DNA of 64,000 nt from Tridacna crocea (Eukaryota > Mollusca > Bivalvia > Cardiida > Cardiidae). A program made the position numbers and the translations under genes. The notes below the pieces were generated by a model. That model searched no databases. It had not been told where the DNA came from and worked only from the letters and a program-made list of their open reading frames with translations. Below are positions 53,413 to 63,806 of the stretch, piece after piece (position 1 is the first letter of the stretch; every line of letters starts with the position of its first letter). Location of the stretch: positions 6,448,245 to 6,512,244 of the forward strand of contig OX031066.1 of the NCBI GenBank assembly GCA_943736015.1, given 5' to 3'.

Positions 53413-53783
53413 AAATCTCTCTGAGTGACCCCCGGGGTGGGGCCAGTTTTGACCCCAGGGGCATAATTTGAACAAACTTGGTAGAGGTCCAATAGGAGAA
53501 GCCACATACTAAATATCAAAGCTCTACGCCTTCAAATTTCAGAGGAGAAGATTTTTAAAGTTTTCCATGTTTGTTCCTATGCTCAAACTCGTTATCCCAC
53601 GGGGCGGGGCCAGTTTTGACCCAAGGGGCATAATTTGGACAAACTTGGTAGAGGTCCATTAGGAGTTGCTACATACCAAATATCAAAGCTCTATGCCTTC
53701 TAGTTTCAGAGAAGAATATTTCCAAAGATTTCGGTTTTTTTTTTTTTTTTTTTTGTTGCCATGGCAACCAGTTATGGGTGGAA

Positions 53784-54615
53784 TTAAATTTTGATAGATG
53801 AAGGTAGGTTTGAAGAGCAGAAGGTAAAAATGTAAGTATTGGTAGGTCTGGCATCACCATCTCTGTGTACTGTTATACGCTTTACATTGGAGACACCCGG
53901 TAATTTGAGATTGTCTTGGGTTTCCTTCAACAACTGATAGTATGTTAATTCTTTGCATCGGATCACTCCTTTAACCCTTTACCAAACCACAATATTTTAG
54001 GCTTGTCCAAATTGGAAGCATTTGCAGGCGACAAAATAACAGTGACTGAAAATTCGAAATTAGTTTTGTGAAGGCTAGAATACATTTTGGTTATCAGCAT
54101 TTTCTCCTTTTTCCACAATGTTTTCTAAAGGCTTCTTTCTCAGGGGCGTCAAAAGTAGGGATTGTGTGATAATGGGTTAAAAGAATTGAGGGTAGGGTGA
54201 GGAAAGATTTTCACGTCGATGTTGAAGATTTTTTATGCTTTAAGAAATTAAGGTTCTGCTGCTTGGAAAATTCATTCCACCAACAAAGTCTCATCTTTAA
54301 GCTTTTTGACTGATTTCGGGATGCCAAGACTACTGGAAACCAGTTTTTAATGAAAAAAGGAGCAAGTTTGGTAATAGGTTTTGAAGGATCTTGTGATTGT
54401 ATGACAGTAAATCGAGGGAAATTGACAGATGAGTAAGAGGAAGCAAAGGTTTCAGTATCCGATTCAGACTCTGAGAGTGGGCGTTTGCAGTCATCAAGTT
54501 TGGTATCATTTTGAGGTACCATTTTGATTTCACAAAGTTTCACCGCTGATGCTCCCAACCCACCTCGGAGCCCAACAAGGGGACAAAGTCTGGGGGAATC
54601 CCACTCGCAGACCAT
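53784..54615 (-). pseudogene. Non-LTR retrotransposon ORF1 remnant, interrupted by a TTAA-MITE A (right arm)
   Basis: On the minus strand the first part (54615-54211) begins MVCEWDSPRLCP, has an acidic SESESDTETFA stretch, then NFPRFTVIQSQDPSKPITKL. After two frame changes KSVKKLKDETLLVE is readable in another frame. The second part (53966-53784) has ITVHRDGDARPTNTYIFTF and ends SSIKI. Such motifs belong to gag-like ORF1 RNA-binding proteins of I/Jockey-type elements (family knowledge). No zinc knuckles or reverse transcriptase follow. A MITE at 53971-54180 separates the parts, placed at a TTAA within the former reading frame. Non-functional. Confidence 0.65.
53971..54180 (-). mobile_element. 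TTAA-MITE A inside the ORF1 remnant
   Basis: TTAACCCTTTACCAAACCAC to GTGTGATAATGGGTTAA. The stem is shortened on the left (AATACATTTTGGTTATCAGC). The protein-like reading resumes on either side of one TTAA, consistent with a 4-bp target duplication. Confidence 0.85.
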
Positions 54616-55170
54616 GTCAGGGCTACATCATTGGTATACAGCGAAAGGGGAAGACTGAAAAGTGTATTCCTGCAGACAATCGGATCAAGCATAGATAGTC
54701 TTTGGAAGATTACAAGTGTCAGTCAAACACCAAAACTTTCATTCAAATGACCCATGAACCACCGCCTTGTTGGGTTTTAAATAAGAGATTTGAAACATGG
54801 TCAAGATTTAGAAATGGAAATGAATGAAAGGTAGGAAAGAGAATGAAGAATACCTTTGAATACCCAAGAGAATGGCATGATTAGGACGAACTTCCTGACC
54901 TCCCGTTTGGCCGAACAATAGGCCAAATGGATGTCCATGTATTGTAAAAATAGGGTTAAGCCAGGCCCTGAGTCCACTCAATTACCAGGATCCTGTCGTC
55001 AGGCATTACGCATTGCAGTCCACGGCAAACAGGCAGGCCCATTTGAAGGGGTATTACTAGTCTAGTACCCCTCCGTAATTCGATAACGTAGTGATAGGAG
55101 CAGGTAATCCAGACTAGGGTCTTACCACTACTGCAGGGCGGCAACCGACTTATTTCTATCCCCCCCACAC
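54616..55170 (-). mobile_element. Presumed 5' leader of the non-LTR element, right arm
   Basis: Inverted partner of 50672-51210; see that entry. Ends at GGGCGGCAACCGAC next to the short C-run. Confidence 0.45.
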
Positions 55171-55321
55171 ACGAAAAAAATGGCTGGGGATGGGTTTGAA
55201 TTTGAAAGAGTCTAAAGTATGTGGTGAATATTTGATGAAGTCTTTTTGCCCTCCTGTTCTATGAAAACTACAATTAACCTACCATAAATATACTTAGATT
55301 TTAGATGCAGAAATTGTCATT

Positions 55322-55554
55322 TTAACCCTTTAGCACACAATGACGGCGTTTAACACCCCTGACAGAGAAGACTTTTGAAAACATTGTGGGAAAAGAAGAA
55401 AATGCTGGTTGCCAGCATTTTCTCCTTTTCCCACAATGTGTTCTTCCCTATCAAAAAAAAAAAAATCATTTCATATGAGCCACATTGAAACAGCCATCAG
55501 CAAATGCTTCCAATTCGGACACGTCTAAAATTTTGTCATGTAGTAAAGGGTTAA
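55322..55554 (+). mobile_element. TTAA-MITE A, shared by both arms (right copy)
   Basis: TTAACCCTTTAGCACACAAT to CATGTAGTAAAGGGTTAA. A run of 13 A at about 55453 is a slippage difference from the left copy. Confidence 0.85.
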
Positions 55555-55721
55555 ATATTAAGCTGTGTGTGGCTATGGGGGCAGCATGCATCTCCAGGGT
55601 GCATTGTACCACCTAAATCATCACATAGTTGTGGATCCTCAGAAGCCAATTTGTTAAACAGCCGACGAGAACATAATGTGAAATGTGCTTGGACATTAAA
55701 GAATATTGAGCAAAAGTAAAA

Positions 55722-57140
55722 CAAGAGGGCCTAGATGGCCCTGGATCGCTCACCTGAATTTTTGAGGGGACCATAGCCTTTTATTTTTTAAGGTATTGAA
55801 ACACTTGAAACAAAATAATTATTTTGCCAAGCAATTTTTAAAAGGTCACCTGTAAAAGGCCTTTCATAATCTGGCCAGTAGTGTCAAAAAAGAAGAATTT
55901 TTAGGAGTTTCTTAATTTCTGTACAGTGCAAGTAGCCCACATTCACCAGAGCAATGTTTCTCGATGAATCAAACTTTCACGAACAATTTTTGAAAAAGGT
56001 CACGCAAGGAATATCTCTGTGAAAATTTTCCAAAATCTGACCAGCCGTTTCAGAGAAGAAGAATTTTTAGGAATTTCTTCATTGCCCTATAGTGCAAGTA
56101 GCCCCCATTCACCAGAGCCATGTTTCTTGATGAATCAAAATTTCACGAAAATGTTTTGAAAAGGGTCACCCAAGGAACATCTCTGTGAAATTATTTCAAA
56201 ATGTGACCAGCCATTCTAGAAAAGAAGAATTTTAAAGAATTTCTTCATTTCCCTATAGCGCAAGTAGCCACCATTCACCAGAGCCATGTTTCTTGACCTA
56301 TTAAAATTTCACGAACAATTTTTGAAAAGGGTCACCCAATACACATCTACGTGAAATTATTTCAAAATCTGATCAGCGGTTTCTGAGAAGAAGAATTTTA
56401 AAGAATTTCTTCATTTCTGTACAGTGCAAGAAACCCCCATTCACCAGAGCCATGTTTCTTGACAGATCAAAATTTCGCGAACAATTTCTGAAAAGGGTCA
56501 TCCAAGGAACATCTCTGTGAAATTATTGTAAAATCTGACCAGCGGTTCCAGAGAAGAAGAATTTTTAAGAATTTCTTCATTTCTGTATAGTGCAAGAAGC
56601 CCCCATTCACCAGAGCCATGTTTCTTGACGGATCAAAATTTCGCGAACAATTTTGAAAAGGGTCACCCAAGGAACATCTGTGTGAAATTATTTTAAAATC
56701 TGGCCAGTGGTTTCAGAGAAGAAGAATTTTGAAGAATTTCTTCATTTCTGTATAGTGCAAGAATCCCCCATTCACCAGAGCCATGTTTCTTGACGGATCA
56801 AAATTTCGCGAACAATTTTTGAAAAGGGTCACCCAAGGAACATCTGTGTGAGATTATTTTAAAATCTGGCTAGCGGTTTCAGAGAAGAGGATTTTTAAAG
56901 AATTTCCTAAAGAATTCCATTTCGTTGCCATGGCAACCAGAGTTTTTGATGGAATCAAATTCTGTGAACAATCTTTAAAGAGGACCTCCCAAGGAACATT
57001 CCAGCCAAGTTTGGTCCTAATTGGCCCAGCCGTTTAGGAGGAGTTGATGTTTAAAAAATTGTTGACGACGCACGACGGACGACGGACACCGGGTGATCCT
57101 AAAAGCTACCCTTGAGCACGTTGTGCTCAGGTGAGCTAAA
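55722..57140 (-). mobile_element. Core-repeat element, family E (1.42 kb), right arm only
   Basis: Plus-strand left end CAAGAGGGCCTAGATGGCCC; right end CACGTTGTGCTCAGGTGAGCT. The core has six units of about 167 bp marked by CCATTCACCAGAGCCATGTT at roughly 55940, 56105, 56271, 56437, 56605 and 56770, then CGACGGACGACGGACACCG. The left arm at about 49622-49630 has the uninterrupted site, a run of A/T. Palindromic GAGCACA.CGTGCTC at one end and a GGCC hairpin at the other fit the mollusc pearl / Helentron-associated type (inference). Confidence 0.8.
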
Positions 57141-57469
57141 AATGCGACCGAGGTCAGCCTTCGTAGACTTCGCAGGCTGACATAGGTCGATTTTATTTGC
57201 AGATGCATTTAGCATCCTTTCACAAAGCATGGCTTATACATTATATTATTGAAAAGCTATGCATTAAAGCATTAAAAATAGACTTTTTTATTTTTATATC
57301 CTCCACACAAACCCATCCTTTCTCGGCTACATATATATCGTAACCAGCCAATATTCATGGTCCTTCGTCTGTTCTCTTACTACATGATTGTACTTATATA
57401 AAATTTGCATCTCATACTCTCTGTTCAGTTCCACTGTCGTGGAAAAGCATTGACGGGCAGCGGTAAAAC

Positions 57470-57620
57470 ATTTACCAAGCGCTCCTGCCTTTTGTATGAA
57501 TCTGAAAACGAAGCCTTTGAAAATATTCTGTGGCTAGAAGAAAATACTGGAAATCGTTTTACTACCTGTACTTCTTTCTCAGGGTCAATAAAAGTCGGAA
57601 CTGTATGGTAAGGGATCAAT
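57470..57620 (-). mobile_element. Degraded TTAA-MITE A (right copy)
   Basis: Inverted partner of 48775-48905; TTTCTCAGGGTCAATAAAAG and CTGTATGGTAAGGGATCAA at its right end. Confidence 0.5.
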
Positions 57621-57713
57621 TAATACATTTACACAGACTATCATTTTCAAAGATATTTTTGTTTGTTTTCAATTATGGACCCCCATGGCTTAACTATCTA
57701 GCCATGGAGGCCC

Positions 57714-57935
57714 TTAACTCTTTACCACAGGACAAAATTTTAGGCTGGTTCAAAGCATTTGCAGACGACAAAATAAAGGTGACTGAAAAATTGAAATTTG
57801 TTCTGAGAAGGGAAGAAAACACTGTGGGAAAAGGAGAAAATGCTGGTTACCAGCATTTTCTCCTTTTCCCAAAGTGTTTTCAAAGGCTTCTTTCTAAAGG
57901 GCGTCAAAAGTAGGGATTGTGTGGTAATGGGTTAA
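57714..57935 (-). mobile_element. TTAA-MITE A, shared by both arms (right copy)
   Basis: TTAACTCTTTACCACAGGAC to GTGTGGTAATGGGTTAA. Stem AACACTGTGGG with CCCAAAGTGTT opposite. Confidence 0.85.
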
Positions 57936-57954
57936 CCGGAAAAACAAGAACTGT

Positions 57955-59712
57955 CAGAGACGGGTTTTGCTCCCCGAACAAGTGCTTGTCATAAAACGTA
58001 TGAAATTGGAAAAAAATAATCCAAAGGCAAATGTTACAATGATAATAATTGACGATATATCTACCAGGAAAAAAAATGCGCGAACACAAACTGAAATAGA
58101 GCTCAACAAATAAATGGAAAGACTGACAGCAAAATTCATTTGGGGAGGATAGTAACTGAAATTTGAAATTTTTAACAGCGAGATTATGGAGAAAAACTGA
58201 CTCCAATTCTACCATGAAGCCCGCTTTTCCTCTAAAACTTCTTGACACATGGAAAAATTAGATTTTCTATTAATCATTAAGATCTATCTGTTTATGAATT
58301 TTGACATTAATATCTGTAATACTGTTGGAGTAATAGCCATTACAAACTTGTAAAGGGCACTAAGCCCACTATGCCTCCTTTAAGCCCCCTTTTCCCATAA
58401 AACAATATTGCATAGTTAGAATAAATACAAAGGGTGCATGGTTTGTACCATTTTTGAATAATAATTCGAATTCAAAATGTCATGAAATTTTGAGCAGTAA
58501 TGTACGAAAAATTACATAAAACCTTTTTTTACATGAAGCCCCCTTTTTCCGTGGCGCAGCCTGAAATTGAGAAACCAGGGAAGAGGTATCTGGGCAATGT
58601 TCCAACGAGAGTTCAGATTTGAAATTGCATGAAATTTTGAGCATTAATGTAGGACATATTAGAGAAAAACAATTTTTAAATGAAGCCTCCTTTTTCTGCG
58701 ATGCAGCCTGTAATTGAGAAACCAGGAAAGCGGTATCAGAAAACAGTTTTTTGCATGAAGCCCCCGTTTTCAGTGTCGCAGCCTGAAACTAAGAAAATGA
58801 AGAAGAGGTATCCGGGCAATGTTCCAACAAGTTCAGATTTGAAATTTCATGAGCTTTTGAGCACTAATGTTACAGAAAACCAATTTTTGCATGAAGCCCT
58901 CATTTTTCGTGACCAAGCCTCAAACTGAGAAACCGGGAAAGAGATATCTGGGCAACGTTCAAACGAGTTCGGATTTGAAATTTCAAAACGTTTTGAGCAC
59001 CGATGTAGGAGATATTGATGAAAAACATTTTTTTCCATGACGCCCCGTTTTTCCGTGACGCAACCTCAAATTGAGAAACCTGGAAAGACATACTTGCGTA
59101 TTGTTCCAAGGAGTTCAGATATGAAGTTTCATAAAATTTGGTCCAACAGTTGTGGAGAAATGGCTTTGGACAAATTTTTTACATGAAACCCCCTTTGTCC
59201 ATGACACAGCCTCAAATTGAGAAACCTGGAGAGAGTTATTTGCGTATTGTTCCAAGGAGTTCGGATATGAAGTTTCATGAAATTTGGTCCAAGGGTTGTG
59301 GAGAAATGGCTTCGGACGGACAAACGATATTAGTGAAAAACAATTTTTTACATGAAGCCCCCTTATTCCGTGACACAGCTTCAAATTGAGAAAGCCGGAA
59401 AAGGGTATTTGCTGATTGTTCCAAGGAGTTCAGATATGAAGTTTGATAAAATTTGGTATTGCGGTTGTGGAGAAATGGCTTTGGACGGATTTTTTGCATG
59501 AAGCCCCCTTTTTCCGTGACACAACCTCAAATTGAAAAACGGGGAAAAAGGTATTTGCATATTGTTCCAAGGAATTCATATATGAAGTTTCATTAAATTT
59601 GGTCCAGGGGTTGTGGAGAAATGGCTTCAGACGGACAAATGAAAAAACAAACGGACGTACGCACAGCGTGGCGACTATATGCTCCCCCGAATTTTTTTCG
59701 GGTAGTATAAAA
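57955..59712. mobile_element. Family D core-repeat element, right arm, uninterrupted
   Basis: 1.76 kb from GGGTTTTGCTCCCCGAACAA to CTCCCCCGAATTTTTTTCGGG. Core units of about 140 bp; a GGACAAA/GGACGTACG tract near the hairpin end. It gives the empty-site version (around 59302-59312, GAGAAATGGCTTCGG) for the satellite array of the left arm. Confidence 0.8.
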
Positions 59713-60119
59713 AGACAAGAAAAGTAGAGGGCATAAATTTGTAAATTTGCAAAGGCAGGGGCCCTTAAAATAAACATGCTTAATTTTTTACTAATTACAT
59801 TTCTTTTTTATTCACTTGTAATCAATACAAGTGAGCCACATGCCAGCACGTTCAGGTATGATAAAAACAAGAATGGTTAAAACAAATACACAATACTATT
59901 TAACATGATTTTTATTTCAGGTAATGAAGCAAATAGACATTTACTGGCAGTAAAAATATGCATTTTCGATTATGAAATAATCGTAGAGTCATTCTGCAAT
60001 CATGAGAACTTTGTCTTTTTAAATCACAGCTGCTTGAATCTGATCCAAAACAAAACAATTCACAAATATTATAAACACAATTCCTACAAGCCTTTCATAT
60101 AATACTTTAAGATTTCAAA

Positions 60120-60470
60120 CTGTCTGAATAGTATCCATCTCTATCAGCCTCTCGCTCATCTGTGTGTCTCTCTCTCGCATAATCCATTTCCTTAGATAAA
60201 TAAGAAATCAAACAAGCAAATTGAGTGAAAGATCAATTTTACCAAATTTTCATTCTCTCAATCACAATCAATTTCTATAATTACGTAAATAAGAAAAAAG
60301 TATGATTGTATGATCCAATTATTCAAATAATTTTCCCCATCTCTCTCTCATGGTCAATATTTATAAATAAACAAGCAAAAATTATGATAGACTGAATTGA
60401 TTAAATAATCATAACTTCAACTTTTCTCTCCCTCTCCAACCCTCTCTCTCTCATGATAATTTTTATAATA
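60120..60470. repeat. GA/TC-rich tandem units, right arm
   Basis: CTCTCTCGCATAATCC, CCATCTCTCTCTCATGGTC and CCCTCTCTCTCTCATGA mark the units; partner of 36813-37150. Confidence 0.65.
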
Positions 60471-60474
60471 ATCC

Positions 60475-62420
60475 AGAAGGCCATGATGACCCTGAAGTTG
60501 CTCACCCGAGTCTTTTGACCATACATGACCCATTTTCAATCTCTTTTTTGAGATATTTTGACAAATATTCTATCAAGCTTTCATAATTAATATTCTATCA
60601 AGCTTTCATAATTATTGGTCAGAAATTTTGGCCTTCAGCTTGTTCACAAGCTTTTTCTAGAATTTCTCTCAGTTACCTACTTATTATTTAAACATCTCTT
60701 TTTTCCTTTTTAGATATTATTAAAACAAAGACTCTGACTACCTTTCCTTAGTACTTGACAGAAAATGTAGTCTCTAGAGTGTACACAAATTTTTCTAAGA
60801 TTTGACATGGCGAACTAGTTTTTGAGCAAATTTTCAATTTCATCATATTGATCATCAAGACAAACATTATGACCAATTTGCTTGCATAGTAAACCACAAC
60901 ACTAAAGCTACATAAGCTATCTTGAAGATTTTACTTGTTGCTTAGTTTATTAACTGATGTGACCCATATTCAAACTCATTCAAGATAATCATTACGAAAA
61001 ACTTTCTGTCCAACTTTCATGAGCATTTGACTGAAAATGTGAATTCTAGAGTGTACACAAGGTTTCGCTATGATTTGAACAGTGACCTAGTTTTTGATCT
61101 GACATGATATGTTTGCAAATTTGTCCAGAAAAACATCAAGACAAACATTAAGACCAAGTTTCAAGAGTAATGAGCATTCACAAGGTTTTCCTAAGATTTG
61201 ACCTAGTTTTCGACCTGACATGACCCATTTTCAAACTCAATTGAGATAATATCCAAATAAACATTCTGACAAGCTCTCAAGAGTTTGGGGTTGAAAATGT
61301 GGCCTCTAGAGCATACACAAGGTTTTTGTAAGATTTGACCAAGTGAACCAGTTTTTGACTAGACATAACCCATTTTCAAGCTTGATCAAGATATTATCAA
61401 GACAAATATTCTGACCAGCTACAAGAGATTTTGGACTGAAAATGCTGCCTCTAGAGTGTGCACAAAGTTTTATCTAAAACTTGACCTAGTGACCTACAAC
61501 TTGACTAGACATGACTTATTTTCAAACTCATCTAAGATATTATCAAGACAAACATTCTGACCGACTATCAAGAGTTTTGGCAAAAATGTGGTCTCCAAAG
61601 CATACACAAGTTTTTTTCTAAGATTTGAACTAGTGACCTAGTTTTTGACCCAACATGACCCATTTTTCAAACTCCTAAAAGATATGATCAAGACAAACAT
61701 TCTGACTTACTTTCACGAGTTTAGGGCTGGAAAAGTGGCCTCTAGAATGTACACAAGGTTTTTTAAGATTGGAGGTAGTCACCTAGCTTTTGACCCTACA
61801 TGACCCATTTGCAAACTCGAACGAAATATCATCAAGACAAACATTCTGACTAATTTTAAGAGTTTTTGGCTGGATATGTGGTTTTCCTAAAATTTGACAT
61901 ATAGACCTAGTTTTTGACCTGACACGACCCACTTTAAAATTCATTTGAGATATCATACAGACAAGACCAACATTCTGACCTATTTTCAAGAATTTCAAGC
62001 TGAAAATGTGGCCACTAGAACATACACAAGGTTTTTTTTAAGATTAGACCTAGTGACCTAATTTTTACCTGACATGACCCAATTTCAAACTTTATCGAGA
62101 TATCATGAGGAAAAATATTCTGATCAAATTTCAAGTTTTAGAATGAAAATGTGGCCTCTAGAATCTACACAAGTTTTTTTCCAGGATTCCTTCTAGTAAT
62201 CTTTTTTTCTTACCCAATATGACTCCTTGTAAAACTCTTCCGAGATATCAAGACAAACATGCTGACCAAGTTTCATGAGTGTCCCACTGAAAATGTGGCC
62301 TCTAGAGTGTTCACAATGTTTAAGTTGACAATGCACTGTAGACGACAGCTGAAGCATGACAGACACAGCTTATAAAATCACAAAAGCTCATCTTGAGCAT
62401 TCTGCGCTCAGGTGGGTTAA
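60475..62420 (+). mobile_element. Core-repeat element, family C, right arm, complete
   Basis: From the hairpin end CCAGAAGGCCATGATGACCC through about 13 units of 145 bp to the other end ATCTTGAGCATTCTGCGCTC followed by AGGTGGGTTAA. The portion beyond about 61895 is not in the left arm. Confidence 0.75.
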
Positions 62421-62499
62421 TAAGCAAAAACATGAAACAAATTACATAACTGAAATGCTGATTTTCTCCATCTCTTTCTTTCTCTGTTTTGAGCAATAC

Positions 62500-62800
62500 C
62501 TACCAATGAGCAATAAAATGATTTTGTTTGTTTGTGCAATGTTTAATGCTATTTTCAAAATAACTTTAGCTATTTTTTAGTTGCCTGTGCACCTATCCAT
62601 GGTGTCCTGGTGTTTCTTATACAAGTACCTCACACACTATCCTTCCAGAACCACTACTTTCTCATGTTATCATCATCCAGTAAATGAAGCAGTGAGAGAA
62701 GAATAAAACCTTTCACATTGACTGCCCCGGGTATCTAAACAAGCAACTCACTGGTCTGAAGTTATTTACATAGTTTACTATGCCACCAGACTATGGAAAA
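62500..62800 (-). mobile_element. SINE, minus strand
   Basis: Body blocks TGTTTAATGCTATTTTCAAA, CCTATCCATGGTGTCCTGG and CAAGTACCTCACACACTATC align with the SINE at 32850. The tRNA-like head at the right end is badly worn. Confidence 0.5.
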
Positions 62801-62802
62801 TA

Positions 62803-62838
62803 AGAGGGCCATGATGGCCCTGTATCATTCCACTGGCT
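62803..62838. mobile_element. Core-repeat element end fragment
   Basis: AAGAGGGCCATGATGGCCCT followed by GTATCATTCC, the hairpin end seen at 55722, without a core. Confidence 0.6.
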
Positions 62839-62841
62839 TTT

Positions 62842-62915
62842 TAACCCTTTACTGCACATATTGAAGTGTTCATGACCCTGAAAAAGAGGACCTTTGAAAA
62901 CATTGAACACTGTCA
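62842..62915 (+). mobile_element. TTAA-MITE A, 5' fragment
   Basis: TTAACCCTTTACTGCACATA, CATGACCCTGAAAAAGAGGA and CTTTGAAAACATTG, then lost. Confidence 0.6.
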
Positions 62916-63189
62916 GGAAATACAAGCAGGTTAATTCATTAGCCTAAAAGGTAAAGTCCAAAGGAAAAAAACCTGAATTACAGAATTCTTACCTTGAATT
63001 TAAAATTCCACTCATGTGAGCATAACTATTAACATCAAAATGAATCACTCTCTCTGAAAATAGAATATTTTCTATCAAAAAAACATAAATATCTGCCACA
63101 AATCATGTATCACTGCAGTTTGATAATCAAGGGAGGAAAATAGTAACAAACTTTATCCTTTATAACAAAAGTTTCTTCCCTTGTTTTAT
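62916..63189. other. Unassigned stretch
   Basis: Nothing recognised. Confidence 0.4.
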
Positions 63190-63305
63190 GCTTAAATTGA
63201 AGTGCCTACATATGGAAAGCCATATTAAACTTGTGATCCATGGAATTGAGCCAGTTTTACCCCAGGCCAATATTATGAAGAAACTTGTTAAAGGTCCATT
63301 AGATT
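63190..63305 (-). repeat. Fragment of the ~165-bp GGCCAGTTTTGACC unit
   Basis: GAGCCAGTTTTACCCCAGGC, then GAAACTTGTTAAAGGTCCAT, as in the palindrome centre. Cut off by the MITE that follows. Confidence 0.5.
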
Positions 63306-63408
63306 AAACTAAATGCTGGTTACCAGCATTTTCTCCTTTCCCACAATGTTTTCAAAAAGCTTCTACCTAAGGATCGTCAAAAGTCGTCATTGTGTGGTAA
63401 AGGGTAGA
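63306..63408 (-). mobile_element. TTAA-MITE A, stem apex and short arm only
   Basis: Begins at AAATGCTGGTTACCAGC and ends GTGTGGTAAAGGGTA. The long arm and left stem are missing. Confidence 0.75.
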
Positions 63409-63516
63409 CTAATCTCTTCTCATCTAAGCCATGTTCTTATCTTTAAAACTCTTTCTGGTAATTCCAAGAAGAAAGTCATATAGATTACCAATTCCCTGAT
63501 ACGTATGTACAACTAA

Positions 63517-63748
63517 TTAACCTTTTAACAAACAAGCCCAAGTTTTATGGACCTCGAGGTCGAAGGCTTTTGAAAACATGGTGGGAAAAGGAGAAGATGC
63601 TGGTATCCAGTATTTCTTCTTTTACCCACTGAATTTTCGGCTCTCCCAAAGACAAATACAATTCACTGACTCATACTCATATTTATTCTGCTGTCAGAAA
63701 TGCTTTCCATTTAGATTTGTCCAGAATTTTGTATTTTAGCAGAATTAA
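63517..63748 (+). mobile_element. Diverged TTAA-MITE A
   Basis: TTAACCTTTTAACAAACAAG to TTTTAGCAGAATTAA. The left stem is good (CATGGTGGGAAAAGGAG); the right stem is changed. Confidence 0.7.
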
Positions 63749-63806
63749 CTTAAAAAAAATCATATCCACGAAAGTCACCTAATGTCTGTGATTAACTAAT
63801 TGACTA

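Larger units (their letters stand above)
35365..61895. repeat. Large imperfect palindrome (inverted duplication), arms 35.4-51.8 and 53.2-61.9 kb
   Basis: Matching reverse-complement segments, left to right: 35365-36812 with 60475-61895; 36815-37367 and 37896-38525 with 59315-60470; 47100-48452 with 57955-59310; 48452-49088 and 49453-49626 with 57140-57955; 49627-49794 and 50251-51210 with 54600-55722; 51211-51330 with 53750-53880; 51404-51847 with 53225-53700. Identity looks high but imperfect throughout, with small indels. Arm length differs mainly because the left arm holds an 8.57-kb satellite insert. Both outer breakpoints fall inside the C core repeat. Confidence 0.9.

Noticed and set aside
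35365..61895. The palindrome as a simple assembly error
   Set aside because: Not excluded, but arm divergence, arm-specific insertions with target duplications and a complex centre argue for a real, older duplication. Long reads would settle it.
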